From: Syntrophaceae bacterium UBA7520
GTDB taxonomy: Bacteria > Desulfobacterota > Syntrophia > Syntrophales > Smithellaceae
Direction: 5' to 3'
NCBI GenBank assembly: GCA_002478265.1
Contig: DLNC01000024.1
Coordinates: 42,082-106,081, forward strand
Length of the DNA stretch: 64,000 bases
This document shows positions 35,605 through 43,585 of the stretch, piece by piece (position 1 is the first letter of the stretch; each line of letters opens with the position of its first letter). Below the pieces are notes generated by a model. It was given only the letters and a program-made list of their open reading frames with translations. It had not been told where the DNA came from and made no database searches. The translations under genes and the position numbers were made by a program.

Positions 35605-36153
35605 TTATTCTATTTTATTGTGATCAATTTCTCCCAGCAGCGTTTCTGTCTGGTTTTCCAGCAGGCCAAAGCCCATGTCCTTTCTATAAATAATGTTCAT
35701 TTTTTTATCAATAATGATGTAAACGCGTTTGGAAAGCGGCAAAAGCCAGTGGTCGGCGTCGTAAAGTTTGGCGATTTTGCCTTTTTCATCCACCAAAAGC
35801 GTCATTTCATTGAGTTTATGTTTGGCAATAAAATTGCGGTGCGATTCGGAGGAATCACGGCTCAAGCCCAGAATTTTGACATTGCGCTCTTCGTATTTCT
35901 TGATGTTTTGTTGAAACTCAACAAATTGTTTAATTCAGAGGCCAGTATCATCTTTGGGATAAAAAGCGAGTACTACAGCCCTATGCTTTTTCAGAACTTC
36001 GCCAAGCGTCCATAATTTTCCGTCCTGATCAGGCAGCGTGAAATCAGCTGCCGTAGCGCCTGTTGAAGAAGTTGTTGACTTCACCTCCGCCGAGGCGCAG
36101 GCCAATAAAGCTGAAAACATTAAAACGACGAGAATAATTTTTGTTATACGCAT
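35605..36153 (-). CDS. Selenocysteine-containing lipoprotein peroxiredoxin (AhpC/Bcp type), in-frame UGA
   Basis: 182 residues if the UGA at 35935-35937 is read as Sec (U73). The start at 36153 has AGGAGG. A lipobox LLAC (Cys19) anchors it to a membrane. The context FYPKDDTGLUIKQ aligns with the Bcp active site FYPKDDTPGCTKQ, so U replaces the peroxidatic Cys in a TxxU motif. The frame is open and conserved on both sides (ILGLSRDSSESHRNF, DHWLLP). There is no resolving Cys after U73. A SECIS-like hairpin follows the UGA. Expected role: Sec-based peroxide reduction on the cell envelope. Confidence 0.88.
35907..35925 (-). promoter_or_regulatory. Bacterial SECIS element of the peroxiredoxin gene
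   Basis: On the minus strand TTTGTTGA pairs perfectly with TCAACAAA around the loop GTT. The loop starts 18 nt after the UGA and begins with G, as expected for SelB recognition. Confidence 0.8.
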
Positions 36154-36267
36154 TCCAGCCTCCTGATATTGATTCTCATACATTATACCATATCTCTGAA
36201 AGATAAAGCTAAGGAGATTATTTTGATTAGCCGTTTTTTTATTTAATAATTTATGTTTTGAATATGT

Positions 36268-36708
36268 TCACTTCCGCAAAAAATTCCATCCCAAAAAGCT
36301 GAGGCTTTTTGTTTTGGGTGTCCATTTGCATTCAAAGACGTCGGTTTTGCTGTTGTAGAAAAGACAGGCATAGGTTGCGTCATCATAACCGCTACAGTCA
36401 GTTTCGTATTTTTCGTAGTTGGAAACCTTGATTTGCAATTTTTGCGTTTTGGGGTCGTAGTGCCACGTGGCCGGATTGAATTTCTTAAAACCGCCCACAA
36501 AAACCAGTTTGCCACCGGGATAGAAAGCCATCGACATCGGCTCCGCGCTGCCGCCCGGATAAGTCCATATTCCTTCCGGAGAAGCAGGCGTTTCAATGAT
36601 CATCTCCTTTATCGCACAGGAAGCGAGTATTGAGAACAAGAAGAGAATAATCAAAAGCAGGAAGCTTTTGCTTATTTTTGACCGGGCATTTTGATGATCA
36701 ATCCGCAT
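36268..36708 (-). CDS. Small lipoprotein of unknown function
   Basis: 146 residues from ATG 36708; a GTG start at 36753 is possible and neither has a strong ribosome site. Hydrophobic signal with lipobox ILASC. The mature part has SPEGIWTYPGGSAEPMSMAFYPGGKL and two Cys pairs in a beta-rich stretch (TDCSGYDDATYACLFYNS). No family recognised. 114 bp upstream of the Sec peroxiredoxin on the same strand. Confidence 0.65.
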   Translation of the reverse strand: MRIDHQNARSKISKSFLLLIILFLFSILASCAIKEMIIETPASPEGIWTYPGGSAEPMSMAFYPGGKLVFVGGFKKFNPATWHYDPKTQKLQIKVSNYEKYETDCSGYDDATYACLFYNSKTDVFECKWTPKTKSLSFLGWNFLRK

Positions 36709-37064
36709 AACACACCCAACCAAAATGCTGAAAAATTTAAAATTTCTTAACACTTGTAATGCCGGATAAAGCCACCATCCGGTCTTGTTTCCGGATTCAA
36801 CCCAGAATAAAACAAGAAAAAGTATTTCAAAGATTTCAATGTATTATAATAAAACAATTTTGCCTGTATTTTGTCAAATATTTTTTAAAAACTTATTTTC
36901 GCGCGAGGTGACGATACTTTCAGCTTTTTTCTTCCGATATCATTAATATCACGCGCTATTTTCCACGCGAAGTTTTATTGCCTTGACATGCCGGGAGCGT
37001 TTTTCTATAAACAGAATACTTCGGTCGCTGTCCTTTCTGGCAGAGATCAAGAGGAGGTAGCGCC
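36709..37064. other. Divergent intergenic region
   Basis: AT-rich spacer between the lipoprotein gene and the MerB-like gene. The only clear element is the plus-strand promoter at 36983-37011. Confidence 0.5.
36983..37011 (+). promoter_or_regulatory. Strong promoter of the MerB-like selenoprotein gene
   Basis: TTGACA at 36983-36988, exactly 17 bp, then TATAAA at 37006-37011. The gene starts 53 bp downstream behind GAGGAGG. Confidence 0.85.
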
Positions 37065-37772
37065 ATGAATTTTCCCACGGCATTGGACAAGACTTATCAT
37101 TTTATAACCAGGCGCATGGTTGAAACCGGCCAAGCCCCCCACTACACGGAAATAGCCAAAGAGCTGGGCGTTTCCATGGAAGAGGGAAGAAAGACGCTGC
37201 ACGAGCTTATCGCCAAAAGAGTTCCCGGCTGGCTCGCGCCCGGCACGGATTTTATCGCGTCTTTTGCTCCGTTCAATAATCAGCCCACGCAATTTCGCAT
37301 CACCATCGAGGGCCGGCAAAAATGGTTCGGCCAGTGAGCTTTTGAATCGCTGGCGGTCTGCTGGCTTTTCCCGGGTAAAACAGTGAATATCGACACGCCG
37401 TGTCTCGATTGCGGCAAGCCAATTCACCTGGAAGTTAAAGACGGGGGGATTTTAAAGGCTTCACCATCAGAAATAATCGGCTATGTCGCCGTGCCTTTTG
37501 CGCGGTGGATGGAAAACATAAGTTACGCCTGATCAACAATGACATTCTTCCGGTCGGAAGAACATCTTCGTAACTGGGCGCAGTTTAAAACGGGAACGGA
37601 AGAAGGGATATTTGCCCTGCCGGATTTGCTCAAATTATTTTCGGGACAGATGTTTAGGCGCAGGCTGGAGCCGGATTATTTTTCTCGCATGCGCGAATAC
37701 ACCATCGAGTGGATAACTACGATGCAGGAAATCGGCAAAACCGGCCCTTTCTGGTCGTTGAAAAAAGCATAA
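37065..37772 (+). CDS. MerB-like (organomercurial lyase family) protein with two in-frame UGA/selenocysteine codons
   Basis: 235 residues if the UGAs at 37335 and 37530 are read as Sec (U91, U156). The same frame is open through both and ends at TAA 37770. Domain order is that of MerB: N-terminal winged helix (HYTEIAKELGVSMEEGRKTL), then PTQFRITIEGRQKWFGQU. U91 aligns with MerB Cys96, with Glu94 at the place of Asp99. U156 in USTMTFFRSEEHLRNW aligns with MerB Cys159 (CxxxxFFxS), giving the right spacing (65 against 63). Other Cys: 98, 111, 114. Both UGAs have SECIS hairpins. MerB breaks C-Hg bonds; the substrate here is not known. Strong promoter and GAGGAGG site. Confidence 0.9.
37349..37365 (+). 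promoter_or_regulatory. SECIS element 1 of the MerB-like gene
   Basis: GCTGGC-GGTCT-GCTGGC: a 6-bp stem (two G-U pairs) with apical loop GGUCU, the same loop sequence as in E. coli fdhF, starting 18 nt after UGA-1. Confidence 0.8.
37545..37562 (+). promoter_or_regulatory. SECIS element 2 of the MerB-like gene
   Basis: TTCTTCC-GGTC-GGAAGAA: a perfect 7-bp stem with loop GGUC starting 20 nt after UGA-2. Confidence 0.88.
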
Positions 37773-37781
37773 GTTGTACGC

Positions 37782-38408
37782 ATGCCATATAGTTTCGACA
37801 TAAGTAAACGACTCAAAGAAATTGCCGGGCGCGAATGGGATGCTGCTCAAATCAAGGCGCGTTTTGGCAATCTTGTCCGCAATGGAATCCCGCAAAAAAC
37901 TTTAGATCGGCAAAATTTACTGCGCGAAAAGGACAAGATTATTGAACGCGTTCAACGCCGGGCGGAAGAATACTGCTATCTGACCGGAAATTGCGCTAAA
38001 GGTTCCGCGACGTCTTTGTTTGAAGAATTCGGTTTGGGCAATATGGAAATCATTAGAGGCCTGGCCCCGTTTCCCGGCATTGCCATGTCCGGCGGGATAT
38101 GCGGGCCGGTTGCTGGGGGGTTGATGATGCTGGGATTATTTTTTTCCCATAAGGATGTAACAAATAATGACGCTGCCCGGGCTTACATATACTCAAGGAT
38201 TTTCATCAAAAAATTTACAGCGGTTTTCGGCAGTTTATATTGTCCGGACATTCAAAAAAAATTGCTGGGGAAATATTTCGACCCAATGGCCAGCATGGAA
38301 AATATGAAAGCATTCAATTCCAGCAGCGCCCGGACAAACTGTACGGTGGCGCCGGGCATAGGCGCAGGGATTGCGGCGGAAGTTATTATCGAGAGCATGA
38401 AGGAATAA
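37782..38408 (+). CDS. C_GCAxxG_C_C-type redox protein, divergent
   Basis: 208 residues. EEYCYLTGNCAKGSATSLFEEFGLG (Cys65, Cys71), SGGICGPVAGG (Cys107), SLYC (Cys154) and Cys187 follow the spacing of the C_GCAxxG_C_C family, though with GNCAKGS in place of GCAQ. It has an N-terminal extension of about 55 charged residues. Family members are thought to bind metal or act in redox steps. It starts 9 bp after the MerB-like stop, so the two are almost surely co-transcribed. Confidence 0.75.
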   Translation: MPYSFDISKRLKEIAGREWDAAQIKARFGNLVRNGIPQKTLDRQNLLREKDKIIERVQRRAEEYCYLTGNCAKGSATSLFEEFGLGNMEIIRGLAPFPGIAMSGGICGPVAGGLMMLGLFFSHKDVTNNDAARAYIYSRIFIKKFTAVFGSLYCPDIQKKLLGKYFDPMASMENMKAFNSSSARTNCTVAPGIGAGIAAEVIIESMKE

Positions 38409-38475
38409 TCAAAAGTTGATTTTCGGAATTCAGTCGGGCACAAATTGAAGATTATAAGGAACACGGAGGTTTCCT

Positions 38476-39507
38476 ATGTATAAACTGAAATTCAACGATA
38501 AGGTCTGCGCGACATGTCCTTCCAGCGATTGTCTTTTGAAATGCCAGTACATGACCTTCAGCGGGCACAAGGAAGCGCACGCGGAGATGATGAAAATTAT
38601 CCGCGGCAAGGATTCCCGCGTTCTGCACGAATGCGCTACCTGTTACGCCTGCGAGGAATATTGCAAACGGGGCAATCATCCTTTTTATCTTATCTCTGAA
38701 AGACGTGAGGAAAAAGGCATGTTCACCGCGGCGCGTCCCATCACCAATCAGTGGATTAACATGACCGAGATGCAGGGGAAATTCCTGGTGGGCGATATCA
38801 AAGACAAGGCGCTTTCCTGCTGTTACATTCCCGAACTGGGAGTTTTGGGCACGGGAGAAATTTTCAAGGATGTCGCCGCCGCGGGCGTTTTCGGCGCGGA
38901 ATTCATGTGCCCCGCGGTGCACACGCACTTCGCGAAAATGTCGGTTATCAAAGAACGCCTGCCCGTGGTTATCGAAAATTTCCGGCGGCTGGGCGTCAAG
39001 GAAGTTATCTGTCTGCATGATGAATGCTACGGCACTTTCACTTCGATTGCTTCCGCCTACGGCATGGAAGTGCCGTTCAAACCGGTTTATTATATGGATT
39101 ATCTGTTGGAAAGAATGAAAGAGCTGAAAAGCAAAATCAAGCCGCTCAATATCACTGTCGCTTATCAGCGCCCCTGCTCCAACCGCCTTATTCCCGATAA
39201 GCTGCCGCTGGTCAAAAAAATACTGAAGCTCATCGGCGTGAAAATGCCCAAAAGAGTTTATCAGGATGAAAACTGTCTTTGCTGCGGCGAAGTCATCCGC
39301 TCTGTTTCCGGCTATAAACTGGCGGATGACGTGCAAAAGAGAAATATCGACGATATGCTGCAAACCGGCGCTGAGTACTGCATGTTTAACTGTCCGGCCT
39401 GCCAGATGGCGCTTGCGGAAAAAGTCAGCAAAAGAGGATTAAAACCGGTTCACATCATCGATTTGTGTAAAATGGCGATTGGCGAAAAAGAAAGGGAGGT
39501 GGCCTGA
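38476..39507 (+). CDS. Fe-S oxidoreductase subunit, two [4Fe-4S] motifs plus CCG-type domain
   Basis: 343 residues. Cys11/14/19/23 and Cys53/56/59/63 are two ferredoxin-type sites; the C-terminal half resembles HdrB/GlpC CCG domains (NCLCCGEVIRS, FNCPACQMAL). It should pass electrons in the complex formed with the FAD subunit and the second Fe-S subunit encoded next. ACACGGAGG precedes the ATG. Overlaps the next gene by 1 bp. Confidence 0.85.
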   Translation: MYKLKFNDKVCATCPSSDCLLKCQYMTFSGHKEAHAEMMKIIRGKDSRVLHECATCYACEEYCKRGNHPFYLISERREEKGMFTAARPITNQWINMTEMQGKFLVGDIKDKALSCCYIPELGVLGTGEIFKDVAAAGVFGAEFMCPAVHTHFAKMSVIKERLPVVIENFRRLGVKEVICLHDECYGTFTSIASAYGMEVPFKPVYYMDYLLERMKELKSKIKPLNITVAYQRPCSNRLIPDKLPLVKKILKLIGVKMPKRVYQDENCLCCGEVIRSVSGYKLADDVQKRNIDDMLQTGAEYCMFNCPACQMALAEKVSKRGLKPVHIIDLCKMAIGEKEREVA

Positions 39508-40886
39508 TGAACGACGTGATGCAATCCCTTATCGATATTGTCGGAGAAAGAGGCGTATCGAATGCCGCCGAAGAACTTTGGTTTTATTCGCGCGACCCTG
39601 GCGTTTTGGAGCCGCACAAGCCCGATTACGTGGTCGCGCCGAAAACTACCGAACAGGTGCAAAAAATTGTTCAGCTGGCCAACCGCGAAAAGATTCCCGT
39701 TGTGCCCATGGGCAATGGCATGGCGCTGACGGGCCTGGTCATTCCGCTCAAAGGCGGGATTGTCCTGGATATGAAGCGGATGAACAAAATTCTGGAAGTG
39801 AACGAGAAAGCACGCTACGCCGTAGTGGAGGGAGGCACGTCGCAGGGCGTGCTCAAAGCTTATCTGCAGGAAAATTATCCGCACCTGCGCCACAGTATTC
39901 CCGACGCGCCTTCCACAACAACCATTGCCGCCAATGTCGCCCTGCACGGGCAGGGGCGCTTAACCAATCAATACGGTTTTAATTCCGATATGGTCACCGG
40001 AATGGAAATTGTTTTGCCCACGGGCGAAATTTGCCTGATCGGTTCTCCATCTTTGGGCCCTTACTGGTTTTCCAAGGGACCGACGCTGCCCGATCTTTCC
40101 GGTTTGTTCTTGGGGTGGCTGGGCACCACCGGAATCATTACCAAGCTGGGGCTGAAACTATTTCCCAACAAAAAAATCCGCGAAGTGGAAATGTTTGTCA
40201 CTGATAAAGCGGAACTTGTTCCGGAAATATTTTACAAACTTACACACCTGGAAATACTCGAAGACGTCAACGCCTGGTTCCAGCCCAAGCCGCTTATCTT
40301 TAAGGGCAATTTCCATATCACCATTTATTTCACGGGTGACGCGGAAGAGGAAATTGAATTCAAAAGAAGAATGATCTGGGATGCGCTGCAGGAATTCATT
40401 GATTCCAAAGACGGCGGCTTCATGAACGTCCAGTATACCAAGGACATGCTTCTGGAAATGCCCCAGCGCGGCATCGCCAACTTTGCCGACGTGCCCAAGG
40501 GCGGCGGCTTTGAATACTCCGGGCCGATAACGATTATCGAGCATTTTCCGCAATACGCGGCTAAGGTAATTGAACTCGCCAAAAAATATGATGTTCTTTA
40601 CGCCAGCTCCGCGCGTCTCATCTGCGGCGGTCACTGCATGATGTTCAGCATTTCATTCGCCTTTAACCGCAATAATCCGGCAATGATGAAGCGGGTAAAA
40701 GAAGCTCTTGATGAAGCCACCGCCTTCGCTCTCGAGATGGGCGCCGTTCCCTGGAAGCCTAACTTTATGGAACAGCAGATGACGATGAAAAAGATACACC
40801 CCGCGACGCTCAAGCTTATGCAGATGATAAAGCGGAATCTTGATCCACAGGGCATCATGAATCCCGGCAACTGGGAGGTGATCTAA
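39507..40886 (+). CDS. FAD-linked oxidase (GlcD / D-lactate dehydrogenase type)
   Basis: 459 residues. The FAD-binding PCMH fold is shown by PDYVVAPKTTEQVQKIVQLAN and PVVPMGNGMALTGLVIPLKGG; the C-terminal cap ends LDPQGIMNPGNWEVI, the usual family tail. It oxidises a 2-hydroxy acid or similar and hands electrons to the flanking Fe-S subunits. Substrate unknown. Couples by 1-bp overlaps on both sides. Confidence 0.9.
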   Translation: MNDVMQSLIDIVGERGVSNAAEELWFYSRDPGVLEPHKPDYVVAPKTTEQVQKIVQLANREKIPVVPMGNGMALTGLVIPLKGGIVLDMKRMNKILEVNEKARYAVVEGGTSQGVLKAYLQENYPHLRHSIPDAPSTTTIAANVALHGQGRLTNQYGFNSDMVTGMEIVLPTGEICLIGSPSLGPYWFSKGPTLPDLSGLFLGWLGTTGIITKLGLKLFPNKKIREVEMFVTDKAELVPEIFYKLTHLEILEDVNAWFQPKPLIFKGNFHITIYFTGDAEEEIEFKRRMIWDALQEFIDSKDGGFMNVQYTKDMLLEMPQRGIANFADVPKGGGFEYSGPITIIEHFPQYAAKVIELAKKYDVLYASSARLICGGHCMMFSISFAFNRNNPAMMKRVKEALDEATAFALEMGAVPWKPNFMEQQMTMKKIHPATLKLMQMIKRNLDPQGIMNPGNWEVI

Positions 40887-42064
40887 TGGCCTACTTACGA
40901 AACTTGGAACATGGAGATATCGTCCACAGATGCTTTCGCTGCGGGTATTGCAAATTTCCCGTGGACTACAGTGACTTCAACTGTCCTTCCTATAAGGCTT
41001 TCGGCTGGGACACATTCGCGCCGGGCGGTAGAATGTGGTTGATTCGCGCCTGGCTTTCAGGCGAAATCGAAACCAGCCCGCGCTTTTCGGAAATCATGTA
41101 TTCCTGCGTGGCGTGCGATAACTGCAAAAACCAGTGCGTGTTTGAGAAATTCCGTGATTTTCTGCCGGATGTGTTTCAGGAAACAAAAGTGGAATTGGTC
41201 AATGATGGACTTGTTCCTCCCGCCGTGCGTGATTACTTCAAAGCTATCATGACGAGCGGGAATCCCTATAAACTGCCGCAGGCCCGTAGAGGAGATTGGA
41301 CGTCAGGCACGGGACTGCAAAAATATTCCGCTCAGGAATATCTCTTTTACGCGGGATGTGTCGGCTCCTACGACGAAGTCGGACAAAAAATGGCCAAAAG
41401 CGTGGCAAGCATGTTGGATAAAGCGGGCGTTTCCGCGGGAGTTCTGGGCGAGGAAGAAACCTGCGATGGCAACGAAGTGAGAATCCTGGGAGAAATGGGT
41501 TTGTTTAATGAGCTCGCCCAGGCCAATATTGAAAAATTTAAAACAAAGGGCGTCAAAAAAATAATCACGCTCGATCCGCACGCGCTTAATGCCTTTAGAA
41601 ATGATTATCCGAAACTGGGCGCCAGGTTTCAGGTTTTTCATTACACCGAGATTTTCGCTTCTTTGGTGAAAAAGAAAAAAATAAAATTCAAAAAGTATCC
41701 GGCAAAAATCACTTATCACGATCCCTGTTACCTGGGACGGCACAACCAGATATACAAGCCGCCGCGCGAAATTCTGAACGCCATACCCTGTGTGGAGCTA
41801 ATCGAAATGCGCCGCCACGGTCTGAATGCTTTTTGCTGCGGCGGGGGAGGCGGGAACTTCTTCACGGATATTCTGGGCACGGGCGAAGACAGCGCCGGGC
41901 GTGTGCGCGTGCGGGAGGCGCTGCAAACAGGCGCGAATATTATCGCTGTCGCCTGCCCGATCTGTGCCAAAATGCTCACCGACGCGGTGAAGATGGAAAA
42001 TCTGGAGGATAAGCTGGAAGTTCTGGGGATTGCCGAAATTATGGCGCGGACGCAAAAAAAATAA
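40886..42064 (+). CDS. Fe-S oxidoreductase (GlpC/HdrD-like) subunit
   Basis: 392 residues. Cys16/19/22/33 and YSCVACDNCKNQC form two cluster sites near the N-terminus; two CCG domains follow (YAGCVGSYDEV, HDPCYLGRHN, FCCGGGGGNFF, ACPICAKML). The CCGGGGG motif is typical of HdrD/LutA-like proteins. With the two preceding genes it forms a three-subunit membrane-free or quinone/ETF-linked dehydrogenase; the electron partner is unknown. Confidence 0.9.
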   Translation: MAYLRNLEHGDIVHRCFRCGYCKFPVDYSDFNCPSYKAFGWDTFAPGGRMWLIRAWLSGEIETSPRFSEIMYSCVACDNCKNQCVFEKFRDFLPDVFQETKVELVNDGLVPPAVRDYFKAIMTSGNPYKLPQARRGDWTSGTGLQKYSAQEYLFYAGCVGSYDEVGQKMAKSVASMLDKAGVSAGVLGEEETCDGNEVRILGEMGLFNELAQANIEKFKTKGVKKIITLDPHALNAFRNDYPKLGARFQVFHYTEIFASLVKKKKIKFKKYPAKITYHDPCYLGRHNQIYKPPREILNAIPCVELIEMRRHGLNAFCCGGGGGNFFTDILGTGEDSAGRVRVREALQTGANIIAVACPICAKMLTDAVKMENLEDKLEVLGIAEIMARTQKK

Positions 42065-42080
42065 CGAGAGGAATCAAAAC

Positions 42081-42617
42081 ATGGATAAAGAAAAAATGCT
42101 TCAGGAAGTTTTCGCTAAGGCGAAAGAGAGTGAACTAACGGGGGGTAACTGCGCGCAGTGTTCATTGGCCGCGATATTGGAAGTAATGGGCGTTAATGAT
42201 GAAAATGTCATCAGGGCTGCCACGGGACTGGCCGACGGTGTGGGGCTTTCCGGTGACGGCCACTGCGGCGCTCTCTCCGGCGGGACAATGGCCATCAGTT
42301 ATTTTTTCGGTAGAAAAAAAGAAGATTTGCACAGGATGGGCAAGCAGCTCAAGGCGCTTCTTTTGGCCAAAAAACTGCACGCGGAATTTGTGAAAGAATT
42401 TTCCACTTGCCGCTGCCACGATATACAAATTAAGCAGTTTGGCCGATTTTTTGACCTTTATAATATGGAAGATTTGCAGGCGGCGCAGATCGCGGGCATG
42501 CCGGAAAAATGCGCCACTTTGGTGGGAAAAACCGCGCGCCTGGCGCTGGAAATCATTTTGGAAGAAAAGGAACAAGAGGCAAAAAAGGGCAAACCGCGAG
42601 AACTGCCGGTTGTCTAG
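42081..42617 (+). CDS. C_GCAxxG_C_C family protein
   Basis: 178 residues from ATG 42081, with GAGAGGA upstream. GGNCAQCSLAAILEVMG (Cys24, Cys27), GDGHCGALSGGTMAIS (Cys62) and STCRCHD (Cys110, Cys112) are the family Cys pattern. Probably a metal or redox cofactor protein of the upstream oxidoreductase operon, 16 bp away. Confidence 0.88.
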   Translation: MDKEKMLQEVFAKAKESELTGGNCAQCSLAAILEVMGVNDENVIRAATGLADGVGLSGDGHCGALSGGTMAISYFFGRKKEDLHRMGKQLKALLLAKKLHAEFVKEFSTCRCHDIQIKQFGRFFDLYNMEDLQAAQIAGMPEKCATLVGKTARLALEIILEEKEQEAKKGKPRELPVV

Positions 42618-42686
42618 GAGGCGGGGCTTGCCTAAGAGTATATAATGCTTATATTAAGCACATATGTTATTAAGGGGTATGAAAAA

Positions 42687-42845
42687 ATGAATGAATTTTG
42701 GATTTTCTTTATCGTAGTTGGCGCATGGGTTTTTCTCCAGGCTTGGCTTTTGCCGCGACTGGGAGTTTCCACCTGAATGAGACCGGCCTGTCCGGGCAAG
42801 GACAGCAAAGCAAAAGAGCAAGCGGAAGAGACGCAAGGAAAATAG
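42687..42845 (+). CDS. 52-residue membrane selenoprotein with UxxxxC motif (in-frame UGA)
   Basis: From ATG 42687 (AAGGGG upstream) the frame gives an N-terminal membrane helix (WIFFIVVGAWVFLQAWLL), then LGVSTUMRPACPGK with UGA at 42774-42776 as residue 30, and a charged tail ending at TAG 42843. U30 and Cys35 would form a Sec-Cys pair just after the membrane. A textbook SECIS hairpin follows the UGA. Without Sec the ORF is only 29 codons and would be missed. It lies between a C_GCAxxG_C_C gene and a DUF2892 membrane gene. Function unknown; a membrane-tethered redox carrier is inferred. Confidence 0.8.
42788..42805 (+). promoter_or_regulatory. SECIS element of the small membrane selenoprotein
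   Basis: CTGTCC-GGGCAA-GGACAG: a perfect 6-bp stem with the loop starting 18 nt after the UGA and beginning with G. Confidence 0.85.
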
Positions 42846-42898
42846 ATTTTTATATGGGGATTAATAAAAAACTTTAGCAAAAAAGAAAGGGGAAACGT

Positions 42899-43102
42899 AT
42901 GAAAAAGAACATGGGAACTGTGGACAGAGTTATCAGAGTATTATTGGCCGTGGTTGTCCTGATTCTTTATCTGACCGGCAACATTACCGGCCTGGCGGCG
43001 ACTATCCTGGGAGTTATCGCGGTGATTTTTGTGGTAACGAGTATTATCGGTTTTTGCCCGCTTTATGTTCCTTTTAAAATTTCCACCATCAAGAAATCCT
43101 GA
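42899..43102 (+). CDS. DUF2892 (YgaP-type membrane hairpin) protein
   Basis: 67 residues. MGTVDRVIRVLLAVVVLILYL, a second membrane segment, and the closing GFCPLYVPFKIST are the DUF2892 signature, known from the membrane part of YgaP rhodanese. AAAGGGG precedes the ATG. Follows the small selenoprotein by 53 bp and ends at a terminator. Confidence 0.88.
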   Translation: MKKNMGTVDRVIRVLLAVVVLILYLTGNITGLAATILGVIAVIFVVTSIIGFCPLYVPFKISTIKKS

Positions 43103-43109
43103 AAAAGAA

Positions 43110-43146
43110 AAGGGTGATAACAGCTTCCTGTTACCACCCTTTTTAT
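43110..43146. terminator. Bidirectional terminator between convergent genes
   Basis: AAGGGTG-A-TAACAG pairs with CTGTTA-C-CACCCTT around CTTC, with T runs on both strands. Confidence 0.85.
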
Positions 43147-43162
43147 TTCATCTTCCGTTTTG

Positions 43163-43585
43163 TTATTTTTTGCACGGCCCGATGTACTTGCCCGATATTT
43201 TATTGGCAAGCTGCATTTCGGGCTGGCCTTTTGTCTTTATTTTGGTTGTTGAAGATCCATCGAAGGTGTTTCCTTTGTAGGTTGTTTTTCCCTCGGTAAT
43301 CATCAGTCCCTCTTTACCCCAGCATTCCATTTTGTAGGTTACGGTATCGCCGCTGACTTTATAATCTTTCACTTTGCATTCATAATCGTCGGAAACGGAT
43401 TTGGGCACCGGTTTATCTTTGGTAATGCATTGTTTTACGGTGGTGGCAGGCATCTGCACCGGCACGCCCTTCATTTCGGCTTTGGTGGTTATTTCCCAGA
43501 GTCCTTCTTTGATTTCGGCAAAGGCGCCGGAAACAAAAAGAAAGAAAAACAAAACGGTTAAAACGGCAAATTTTTTGCTGAACAT
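43163..43585 (-). CDS. DUF3617 domain secreted protein
   Basis: 140 residues with a signal peptide ending at GAFA. EIKEGLWEITTKAEMKGVP, QCITKDKPVP and the four mature Cys, including the C-terminal GPC, are typical of DUF3617 periplasmic proteins. Function unknown. GGAG precedes the ATG. Confidence 0.85.
   Translation of the reverse strand: MFSKKFAVLTVLFFFLFVSGAFAEIKEGLWEITTKAEMKGVPVQMPATTVKQCITKDKPVPKSVSDDYECKVKDYKVSGDTVTYKMECWGKEGLMITEGKTTYKGNTFDGSSTTKIKTKGQPEMQLANKISGKYIGPCKK

Noticed and set aside
35605..36153. Peroxiredoxin as a nonsense-mutated pseudogene
   Set aside because: The UGA sits exactly at the catalytic Cys position, the frame is intact on both sides and a SECIS hairpin follows.
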